A stretch of 5,258 nt of DNA from Methanomicrobiales archaeon (GTDB lineage Archaea; Halobacteriota; Methanomicrobia; Methanomicrobiales; Methanospirillaceae), in NCBI GenBank assembly GCA_012798365.1, contig JAAZNH010000325.1, positions 1-5,258 on the forward strand, in the 5' to 3' direction. Every line of letters starts with the position of its first letter. The first letter of the stretch is position 1. The position numbers and the translations under genes were made by a program. The notes under the pieces are model-generated. The model was given only the letters and a program-made list of their open reading frames with translations. It ran no database searches and was not told the origin of the DNA. Below are positions 1-5,226 of the stretch, one piece after another.

Positions 1-1
1 C

Positions 2-136
2 CAGAAGAAGACCTTAAAGGCCGGCCCGCTCTCGATGGAGGACTTCACGAGCGCCATCTCCCGCGTGAAATCCCCGCTGACACCCGCGGACCTGAAGCGG
101 CACGAGGACTGGAGCCGGCAGTTCGGGGCAACCTGA
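2..136 (+). CDS. AAA+ ATPase, C-terminal end only (5' truncated by window)
   Basis: An open frame enters from the left edge and ends with TGA at 134-136, giving 44 residues. The sequence contains MEDFTSAISRVKSPLTPADL followed by KRHEDWSRQFG. This resembles the extreme C-terminus of archaeal Cdc48/Vps4-type AAA+ ATPases: a 'hxMEDFxxAhxxV+PS' helix, then a short acidic/basic helix ending in 'yExWxxxFG'. In those proteins the segment follows the lid subdomain of the last ATPase module. The ATPase core, with Walker A, Walker B and arginine finger, lies outside the window, so activity cannot be judged here. The gap to the TIR gene is 55 bases, with no AT-rich promoter visible, so the ATPase gene may be transcribed with the cassette downstream. 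The family call rests on a short tail and is moderate. Confidence 0.55.
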   Translation, partial: QKKTLKAGPLSMEDFTSAISRVKSPLTPADLKRHEDWSRQFGAT

Positions 137-191
137 TCCGCTGTCACCTGCCCAAGCACCAGCCCCCCATCTCACCCCCGCCGGACCTGCC
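137..191 (+). other. Short C-rich spacer without visible promoter
   Basis: This 55-base gap between the AAA+ gene and the TIR gene is C-rich, with runs such as CAGCCCCCCATCTCACCCCC. It has no TATA-like element and no clear Shine-Dalgarno sequence before the ATG at 192; the nearest purine cluster is a weak GGA at 183-185. The absence of a promoter favours readthrough transcription from the upstream ATPase gene. It is not proof, because archaeal promoters can be degenerate. Confidence 0.4.
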
Positions 192-1052
192 ATGAAGATT
201 GACCTGCCTGCTGACCTTATTGCCAAGGCAAACCAGTACGCAAAAGCGTACGAAAAAGCAGCAGCTGACGGCAATGCCCGGGAAGCAAAGCGCCTTGCCG
301 GGGAAGTGGCCGGCCTGTACAGCCTCCTTGCCTGGAAAGTGCCGCTCCGGGAACAGTTTTACCGGGAGCAGGAGCGGACCTGGAAGGAGAAAGCCCGTGC
401 TGCAGAAGCGCCCGATTTCATTGGCGACGAAATACCGCTGCCGGAAGAGCCGGACGAGGCGGCCCGGCCGGCACCCGGATCGATGCGGCATGCGGTCTTC
501 ATCAGCTATTCAAAGCCCGATATGCAGGTGGCAAAAGATATCTGCGCCCACCTGGAAAGCGAAGGGATCATTTGCTGGATGGCGCCCCGCAATGTCCTGC
601 CGGGCGAGAACTTCCCCGGGTCGATCATCGACGCCATTGATGCAAGCCGGGTCGTGGTCCTGGTCTTTTCGAAGAGTTCCGACCGGTCCCCCCATGTTAT
701 CCGGGAACTGACGCGGGCGGTGAACCGGGACCTCCCCATCATCCCGTTCCGGCTCGAGGACATCCTGCCTTCCAAGAACATGACCTACCTCATCAACATC
801 CCCCACTGGTTTGACGCGTTCCCGCCACCGGTGCAGGCATTCTTCCCGCAGCTGGTACAGACGATCCGGGCCCTCCTTGCAGAATCCGGGCAGGATACTT
901 TCGGAACTCCCGGGCCCTCCTTCAATCCCGCAACCTCCGGCACGCAAGGAATACCGGGGCCCGCCCCACGACCGGGGACTCCGGGAAAACCCGGGTCCCC
1001 CCAATCCCTCACAATTCCCGAAGTGCCCGGCCCGCAGGAGCCGGAGGGGTAA
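192..1052 (+). CDS. TIR-domain protein with N-terminal helical region and Pro/Gly-rich tail
   Basis: This is a 286-residue protein in three parts. Residues 1-75 are charged and predicted helical, with no recognised family. Residues 99-210 form a TIR domain of the prokaryotic type: beta-A HAVFISYSKPD (100-110), the loop motif CWMAPRNVLPGENF (128-141), beta-D RVVVLVFSKSS (153-163), and SPHVIREL (166-173), where E172 sits at the position of the catalytic glutamate of NAD+-hydrolysing TIR enzymes. The domain closes with the family motif HWFDAF (205-210). Residues 234-286 are low-complexity Pro/Gly sequence with a few collagen-like triplets (GTP-GKP-GSP). There is no signal peptide or membrane segment, so it should be cytosolic. 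Known TIR proteins either cleave NAD+ or act as protein-interaction adaptors; the retained glutamate favours an enzyme. The ATG at 192 is the first in frame and has only weak ribosome-binding support. The stop lies 6 bases before the next gene. Confidence 0.9.
   Translation: MKIDLPADLIAKANQYAKAYEKAAADGNAREAKRLAGEVAGLYSLLAWKVPLREQFYREQERTWKEKARAAEAPDFIGDEIPLPEEPDEAARPAPGSMRHAVFISYSKPDMQVAKDICAHLESEGIICWMAPRNVLPGENFPGSIIDAIDASRVVVLVFSKSSDRSPHVIRELTRAVNRDLPIIPFRLEDILPSKNMTYLINIPHWFDAFPPPVQAFFPQLVQTIRALLAESGQDTFGTPGPSFNPATSGTQGIPGPAPRPGTPGKPGSPQSLTIPEVPGPQEPEG
1043..1049 (+). promoter_or_regulatory. Shine-Dalgarno site for the Rossmann-RyR gene
   Basis: GGAGGGG lies within the last codons of the TIR gene, 9 bases before the ATG at 1059, and is a good match to the archaeal anti-Shine-Dalgarno sequence. 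Its position inside the upstream gene fixes the start at 1059 and points to translation from a shared mRNA. Confidence 0.7.
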
Positions 1053-1058
1053 CCAGAC

Positions 1059-2789
1059 ATGGCCTCACCGGATATTTCCCTGGTTATTGATGCATTCCTT
1101 GCGCTCTTTGCATCAGCGTTTGCTGTCTTCATCTCCTACCCGGCGATCAAGGAGGCTGTCGGGACCGCCAACTCCGACTTCTTCCGCGTCGCCGTGAGCG
1201 CCTTTGCCGGGTCCAGTTCGGCCGGCATCCTGTACCTCTATGTCCGGGACAAGATCCGGACCATGCCGCTTCTCTTCCGGCGGGGCCACGTGATCATCTG
1301 CGGCCTCAACCACCACACCTCCCTCATGGTAAAGGATATGGTAAAAAACGGGGTGTATCCCGTCATTATCGAGGCTGACCCGAAGAACCCGTACCTGGAG
1401 TCCTGCTCGGTTCTCGGGCTCATCACCCTGGTCGGCCCCCCCTCGGATCCGGTGATGCTCAAAAAAGCGGCCGTGACGCGGGCTGGCCATATCCTCTCCC
1501 TCGGCGATGTGGACGAAGACAATGCCGAGGTCGCCCTCACCTGTCTTGCGCTCGTGCAGAAGGATCGCTATCCGCCCCTGACCTGCACGATCCAGATGAT
1601 CAACCCGATGCTGTACGGGATCATCCGCCGGCACGCCTTCGCCGCTCGGACGGGAGCGCCGGTCCGGGTGGAGTTCTTCAACCAGTACGCGCTCGGGGCC
1701 CGGGTTCTTCTCGATACCTGGCCCCCGTTCCCCCCGGCCCTTCCGGTACCCCCCGAAAAGGAGGCCCCGGAACACACCGGCATATCCCCTGATTCCCCAC
1801 CCCCCGCGGTGATCATCGTCGGGGCCGGAATGCTCGGGACCAGCATTGCCACGCGGCTCGCCCGGACCTGGTACCAGGCCCACAAACAGGACGGCAGGCG
1901 GTTCACTCTCACTCTCATTGACACGGAGGCCGACCGGATCACAAGCGGGCTTGTGCACCAGTACCCGCAGATGGAGAAAACCTGCGAGATCATTTCCCTT
2001 CCCCTGGACATCCGGTCTGCGGAATTCAAAACCGGCACGTTCCTTGCCGACGCCCGGCTGGTCCATGGCTATACCGCGTATATCTGCCTGGATGATGACT
2101 CGCTGGGCCTCTATGCCGCCCTGACCCTCCACCACAACACCACGGCAGAGGGCACCCGCTTCATCGTCCGCATGGACCACAATGCCAGCGTGGCAAAACT
2201 GATATCCGGCGAACAGGCCGCCCTTGACAGTATCCGGACCATCTTCCCGGTCAACCTGTTCGAGCTCACGGCAGCCGGCTCGCTCATCCTTGCCGGCGAA
2301 GAGGAGATCCTTGCCCGGGCCATCCACGAGAACTACTGCAGCCGTGAGCGGGCAAAAGGGCATACGCGGGAGACCAACAGACTGCTCGTCAGCTGGGACG
2401 AACTGGGCACCCTGACGCACAAGAAGGATGGCATCGAGGGAAAAGAATACCAGGATTCAAACCGCCGGCAGGCCACGTTTATCTGGACCAAACTTGCGCT
2501 GGCCGGCTGCAGCGTGGGCCCCATCACGGACTGGGACGCTCCGGATACCTTCCGTTTTACCGAGGGGGAGTTATCAAAACTGGAGCGTCTTGAACATGAC
2601 CGCTGGATGGACGAGAAGATTGCCGGCGGCTGGCGCTATGGGCCGGTCCGGAACGATGCAAAGAAACTCCACCCGTCGATCATCCCGTTTGACGAGCTCT
2701 CGGAGCCGGAAAAGGAGAAAGACCGGGACACGATCCGCCAGATCCCCGAACTTCTGTCGTATATCGATTTCCAGGTCAACAGGGAGTGA
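1059..2789 (+). CDS. Membrane-anchored tandem TrkA-N-like Rossmann protein with C-terminal RyR domain
   Basis: This is a 576-residue protein. Two hydrophobic segments (about 8-28 and 41-62) are separated by only about 12 residues and followed by the basic stretch RDKIRTMPLLFRRG. That places the rest in the cytoplasm and leaves no room for a K+-channel pore loop. Residues 76-185 form a first Rossmann-type (TrkA-N/RCK-like) domain with a degenerate glycine loop (HVIICGLNHHT). A Pro-rich linker (220-249) leads to a second Rossmann domain (249 to about 385) with an intact GxGxxG loop (GAGMLG, 255-260) and an acidic residue after beta-2 (LTLIDTEAD), as in NAD(H)-binding folds. Residues 413-568 match the RyR domain (Pfam Ryr family): AIHENY (421-426), SWDELG (445-450), then LEHDRWMDEKIAGGWRYG (511-528) and LHPSIIPFDEL (537-547). 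TrkA-N domains bind NAD or other nucleotides and often gate ion transport. Prokaryotic RyR domains are thought to bind ligands, but this is not established for this protein. It is probably a sensor or effector working with the adjacent TIR protein. Confidence 0.85.
   Translation: MASPDISLVIDAFLALFASAFAVFISYPAIKEAVGTANSDFFRVAVSAFAGSSSAGILYLYVRDKIRTMPLLFRRGHVIICGLNHHTSLMVKDMVKNGVYPVIIEADPKNPYLESCSVLGLITLVGPPSDPVMLKKAAVTRAGHILSLGDVDEDNAEVALTCLALVQKDRYPPLTCTIQMINPMLYGIIRRHAFAARTGAPVRVEFFNQYALGARVLLDTWPPFPPALPVPPEKEAPEHTGISPDSPPPAVIIVGAGMLGTSIATRLARTWYQAHKQDGRRFTLTLIDTEADRITSGLVHQYPQMEKTCEIISLPLDIRSAEFKTGTFLADARLVHGYTAYICLDDDSLGLYAALTLHHNTTAEGTRFIVRMDHNASVAKLISGEQAALDSIRTIFPVNLFELTAAGSLILAGEEEILARAIHENYCSRERAKGHTRETNRLLVSWDELGTLTHKKDGIEGKEYQDSNRRQATFIWTKLALAGCSVGPITDWDAPDTFRFTEGELSKLERLEHDRWMDEKIAGGWRYGPVRNDAKKLHPSIIPFDELSEPEKEKDRDTIRQIPELLSYIDFQVNRE
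2782..2786 (+). promoter_or_regulatory. Shine-Dalgarno site for the third cassette gene
   Basis: GGGAG, reading on into TGA (GGGAGTGA), overlaps the stop region of the Rossmann-RyR gene and sits 9 bases before the ATG at 2796. The spacing is the same as at the previous junction. It supports the 2796 start and translational linkage of the two genes. Confidence 0.65.
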
Positions 2790-2795
2790 AACCCT

Positions 2796-3500
2796 ATGGA
2801 ACCCGATACGAACTATCCACAATCAAATCCAGTACCGCCCGGAAAAAAGAACCCGTTCATCAGCCTTATCCTCTCGCTTGTGCCGGGCCTTGGGCAGGTG
2901 TACAATGGCGAACCCCTCCGGGGCGTGGCATTCCTCCTCGGGGTGTTCCTGAGTGCAGGCATCTGCATCTTTGGTTTTTTCGGGGGACTGGACTTTGCCC
3001 TTCTTGAAATTGCCATCTACCTGGTCGTTGTGACCCTCATCATATGGGCCGGCGCAGCGGCCGATGCCTTCATCCGGGCCGGCAGGATGAACGCGGGGGA
3101 ACTACCTCTCACCCCGGCAAATGGCTGGCACATGCTGCTTTTCCTTGTTGGTGCGATCATCCTTGCCGGGATCATCTTTGTGGTTGCGCTTCTCCAGTTC
3201 CTCATTTTCGCCGGCGAAGCCATGGGCTCGTATGCCGGTATGCACGCGGAGCGGCACCTCAATATCACGGTCCGGGCCGAGCGGGTGGGCAGCCAGGTCC
3301 TGATCACCAACGTTGGCGGCGAACCCTCGGGTCTTGAACAATACGGGGTATGGATAAACGGGGTATACCAGGACCAGCAGCTCGATGCAACGCCCGGTTC
3401 AACCCTGCTTGTCAACGCGTCGGGCAGGAATGATACCGTAAAAGTGCGGGGCTGCTGGATATCCGGATCCTGCCAGACATTCCTCAATACGGTCGTGTGA
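2796..3500 (+). CDS. Multi-pass membrane protein, TM2/DUF5683-like, with C-terminal beta domain
   Basis: This is a 234-residue protein. A short polar N-terminus (1-19, ending in GKK) leads into FISLILSLVPGLGQVYNG (21-38), the signature of small TM2-like membrane proteins: a hydrophobic helix, then PGLGQxYNG, then a Gly/Leu-rich helix. Further hydrophobic segments lie at about 43-63, 69-90 and 112-140. Residues 155-234 look beta-rich (NITVRAERV, QVLITNVGG, YGVWINGVYQ, STLLVNASG, DTVKVRG), like the Ig-like surface domains of archaeal envelope proteins. Two cysteines (C220, C226) near the end could form a disulfide if the domain is outside the cell. Topology is uncertain: four full helices with the N-terminus inside would place the beta domain in the cytoplasm, unless the PGLGQ segment is re-entrant. 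The exact function is unknown. Its place as third gene of the cassette suggests it is the membrane partner or effector of the TIR/RyR pair. Confidence 0.75.
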   Translation: MEPDTNYPQSNPVPPGKKNPFISLILSLVPGLGQVYNGEPLRGVAFLLGVFLSAGICIFGFFGGLDFALLEIAIYLVVVTLIIWAGAAADAFIRAGRMNAGELPLTPANGWHMLLFLVGAIILAGIIFVVALLQFLIFAGEAMGSYAGMHAERHLNITVRAERVGSQVLITNVGGEPSGLEQYGVWINGVYQDQQLDATPGSTLLVNASGRNDTVKVRGCWISGSCQTFLNTVV

Positions 3501-3544
3501 GCAGGAGCCCGCACAGGCACCGCCGGGCCGGTGAACGGCACCGC

Positions 3545-3570
3545 ATTTCCGCCCGGGCAGGGGCGGGGAT
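3545..3570 (+). repeat. Inverted repeat / RNA hairpin abutting the TATA box
   Basis: ATTTCCGCCC (3545-3554) can pair with GGGCGGGGAT (3561-3570) across a 6-base loop: six G-C/C-G pairs in the core, extended by two G-U and two A-U pairs in RNA. The right arm ends on the first base of the TATA element. It could be the 3'-end structure of the cassette mRNA, or an operator covering the factor-B recognition region of the next promoter. Neither role is shown. Confidence 0.4.
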
Positions 3571-3577
3571 TAAATAG
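3570..3577 (+). promoter_or_regulatory. Archaeal TATA box, probable leaderless promoter of the polyphosphate kinase gene
   Basis: TTAAATAG is the only AT-rich octamer in a GC-rich gap. It is preceded by purines (GGGGA), as expected for a BRE. Its centre lies about 26 bases before the ATG at 3599. Archaeal transcription usually starts 24-28 bases downstream of the TATA centre, so the mRNA would begin at or within a few bases of the ATG. No Shine-Dalgarno motif is present before the ATG, consistent with leaderless translation. Confidence 0.65.
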
Positions 3578-3598
3578 TCCGTCCCACCATTTCAGCAT

Positions 3599-3892
3599 AT
3601 GTTAGAACAGTGCGACCTGAGCCAGGCGCTCTCAAAAGAGGAGTACGATGCCGGTATCGAACCCCTCCGGGAGCGGCTCGGGGTCCTCCAGCGGGAGTTC
3701 CGCGACCGGAAGATCCCGGTCATCATCATCTTTGAAGGCTGGAGGTTCTCCGGGATATCGGACACGATCAACCGGCTGACAATCGCCCTTGACCCGCGGG
3801 GCTTCCGGGTCCACCTGACAAAACCGGCCAATCCGATCGAAACGGCCCACGTCCCGCTCTGGCGGTTCTGGCAGGACACCCCTTTACAGTGA
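3599..3892 (+). CDS. N-terminal fragment of the interrupted PPK2 protein
   Basis: This is a 97-residue open frame from the leaderless ATG to the premature TGA. It covers the entry helices (DLSQALSKEEYDAG), the first beta strand, the degenerate P-loop and the strand/helix up to WRFWQDTPLQ. On its own it is less than half of a PPK2 domain and lacks the DRSWY motif. A free polypeptide of this length is unlikely to fold or act as a kinase. It is listed because translation from the promoter would yield exactly this product unless the stop is read through. Confidence 0.6.
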   Translation: MLEQCDLSQALSKEEYDAGIEPLRERLGVLQREFRDRKIPVIIIFEGWRFSGISDTINRLTIALDPRGFRVHLTKPANPIETAHVPLWRFWQDTPLQ

Positions 3893-3931
3893 AAGATTGC
3901 CATCTTTGACCGGAGCTGGTACTCTGACGCC

Positions 3932-5173
3932 GTGCAGCGCAACTTCTCGGAAAAGGACGGGTTCACTCTTCCCAAACGGGAGATTGCCGCCATCCTCACC
4001 ATGGAGAAGCTCTTCACTGACGACGGCGCCCTTGTCTTCAAGTTCTTCCTTCACATTGGTAAAAAAGACCAGAAGGAACGGATTAAGAAGGTGAGAAAGG
4101 AGCACCCGGAACTGGTCGACCCTGACTCCCCGTACCGGAACTTCCGGGAGGATGCCGGGTCCGTTGCTGCTCTTGAGAACCTGCTTGAGGCCACGAACAC
4201 CGACCAGGCGCCCTGGACTCTTGTTGCAGCAACCGACCGGCGCTTTGCGATAACCCGGGTCTTCTCCACCATCATCGAAGGCATGGAGGCCCGGCTCAGC
4301 ACCGCTGCAGCGGAACCGGCACCCGCACCGGCAACCCTGCCAGCCGCCGCAACTGCTGCCACTGCCACTACTGCCTTCGGAAAGAAGAAGGCAAAAGTGC
4401 CTGCCCCGGCCTCCGTTCCCATACCGGAAACCCCGATCCTTGATGCGCTGGACCTCAGCCTTGCACTTCCCGAGGCAGAATATGAAAAACGCCAGAAGAA
4501 GTACTCGGACCGGCTCCACGAGCTCCAGTACGCGATCCACCGGGACAAGATCCCGGTGGTCATGGTGTTCGAAGGTTGCGATGCCGCGGGAAAAGGCGGG
4601 GCGATCATCCGGCTTGATCGGGCGCTCAATCCCCGCTGCAGCGTGGTTGAACCGGTTGCGGCCCCGACGCCGGAGGAGAAAGGCCACCATTACCTCTGGC
4701 GGTTCGTCTGCAACCTGCCCCCGGCCGGCGATATCACCATCTTTGACCGCTCCTGGTACGGCCGCGTGCTCGTGGAGCGGGTGGAAGGGTTCTGCACAAC
4801 CGCCGAATGGCAGCGGGCGTATGATGAGATCAACGCCATGGAAGAGTACCTTGTCCGGCATGGGGTCGTGCTCCTGAAGTTCTGGCTCCAGATCGACCAG
4901 GACGTGCAGCTCCAGCGGTTCCATGAGCGGGAGACCGATCCGCTGAAAAAATACAAGATCACTGATGAAGACTGGAGAAACCGGGAGAAGTGGGGCCTCT
5001 ATCGCGGGGCAATCGAGGAGATGCTGGCAAAGACAAGTCCCCCCCGGGCACCGTGGACGCTGGTGGAGGCAAACGACAAGTACTATGCCCGGGTGAAAAT
5101 CTTCAAAACCACAATCAGGGTGCTTGAAAACGCCATCCGGCAAAAGAAGAAGCGCATCAAACAGTCCTCATAA
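3932..5173 (+). CDS. pap: C-terminal fragment of the interrupted PPK2 protein, with the intact kinase domain
   Basis: This is the frame after the stop. The earliest usable start after DRSWY is GTG at 3932 (413 residues); an ATG lies at 4001. Neither has a well-spaced Shine-Dalgarno: GGAG at 3912-3915 is 16 bases from the GTG, and GGGAG at 3978-3982 is 18 bases from the ATG. No promoter is seen. The fragment holds the back half of domain 1 (including DQAPWTLVAATDRRFA), the linker, and all of domain 2: strand VVMVFEG, Walker A GCDAAGKGG (fragment residues 215-223), LWRFVCNLPPAGDITIFDRS (255-274), WYGR, and APWTLVEANDKYYARV. Domain 2 could be active if expressed, since single-domain PPK2 enzymes are common. 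In the undamaged gene this is simply the rest of the protein. Confidence 0.65.
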   Translation: MQRNFSEKDGFTLPKREIAAILTMEKLFTDDGALVFKFFLHIGKKDQKERIKKVRKEHPELVDPDSPYRNFREDAGSVAALENLLEATNTDQAPWTLVAATDRRFAITRVFSTIIEGMEARLSTAAAEPAPAPATLPAAATAATATTAFGKKKAKVPAPASVPIPETPILDALDLSLALPEAEYEKRQKKYSDRLHELQYAIHRDKIPVVMVFEGCDAAGKGGAIIRLDRALNPRCSVVEPVAAPTPEEKGHHYLWRFVCNLPPAGDITIFDRSWYGRVLVERVEGFCTTAEWQRAYDEINAMEEYLVRHGVVLLKFWLQIDQDVQLQRFHERETDPLKKYKITDEDWRNREKWGLYRGAIEEMLAKTSPPRAPWTLVEANDKYYARVKIFKTTIRVLENAIRQKKKRIKQSS

Positions 5174-5179
5174 ATCCCC

Positions 5180-5208
5180 TTTTTTTCCCGTGCGCTTTTT
5201 CAAACGGG
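5180..5208 (+). terminator. T-tract terminator after the polyphosphate kinase gene
   Basis: Seven T residues (5180-5186) follow the stop codon within 7 bases, and a second run of five T (5196-5200) lies close behind. Between and around them, CCCGT (5187-5191) can pair with ACGGG (5204-5208). Archaeal RNA polymerase terminates at T-tracts without needing a hairpin, so the two T-runs alone make a plausible termination region. Confidence 0.6.
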
Positions 5209-5226
5209 AGCATTCAATTTCTGCGA

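Larger units (their letters stand above)
3501..3598 (+). other. Intergenic region with hairpins, direct repeat and promoter
   Basis: This 98-base, GC-rich gap separates the cassette from the polyphosphate kinase gene. It contains a short inverted repeat CACCG/CGGTG (3518-3522 and 3529-3533), a direct repeat of GGCACCGC (3516-3523 and 3537-3544, starts 21 bases apart), a stronger hairpin (3545-3570), and a TATA box directly after it. No T-run follows either hairpin. A terminator for the cassette is therefore not obvious, and the structures could instead be regulatory. Confidence 0.45.
3599..5173 (+). pseudogene. pap: Two-domain PPK2-family polyphosphate:AMP phosphotransferase, interrupted by an in-frame TGA
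   Basis: Read as one frame, this is 525 codons including the final TAA, with one internal stop, TGA at 3890-3892 (codon 98). Enzymes of this family carry two fused PPK2 domains of about 500 residues in total and use polyphosphate to phosphorylate AMP or related nucleotides. Domain 1 (about 1-235) has VIIIFEGWRFSGISDTINRL in place of the usual GWDAAGKG P-loop, then WRFWQDTPLQ, the stop, and KIAIFDRSWY without any frame change. Homologues usually have a glycine before the K/R-I-A-I-F-D/N-R-S-W-Y motif, so GGA to TGA is the simplest origin. An Ala/Pro/Thr-rich linker lies at about 235-275. Domain 2 (about 280-520) is intact: GCDAAGKGG (326-334), IFDRSWYGR (381-389) and a Lys-rich tail. TGA ends three other genes in this window, so a reassigned code is unlikely. 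Nonsense mutation, sequencing error or low-level readthrough all remain possible. Confidence 0.75.

Noticed and set aside
905..1045. CCCGGG-rich stretch as a nucleotide repeat array
   Set aside because: The repetition is irregular, has no fixed period, and is explained by Pro/Gly codons in the tail of the TIR protein.
1082..1245. K+ channel pore in the two-helix region of the Rossmann-RyR protein
   Set aside because: The loop between the helices is about 12 residues and lacks a TVGYG-type filter.
1113..2420. 435-codon open frame on the minus strand inside the Rossmann-RyR gene
   Set aside because: It lies opposite a gene with clear domain motifs; long antisense frames are expected in GC-rich coding DNA, and its translation is low in hydrophobic strand/helix pattern with no recognisable motif.
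3890..3892. TGA as selenocysteine or as a reassigned glycine codon
   Set aside because: TGA is used as a normal stop at 134-136, 2787-2789 and 3498-3500. The position is glycine, not cysteine/selenocysteine, in the family, and no SECIS-like element is seen.
3870..3935. Frameshift or programmed frameshifting in the PPK2 gene
   Set aside because: The frame is the same before and after the stop, with motif continuity on both sides, so no shift is needed and only one codon is affected.
3884..5143. 419-codon open frame on the minus strand across the PPK2 gene
   Set aside because: It is antisense to strongly conserved PPK2 motifs and translates to Gly/Arg/Pro-rich sequence without a domain pattern; a coding shadow.
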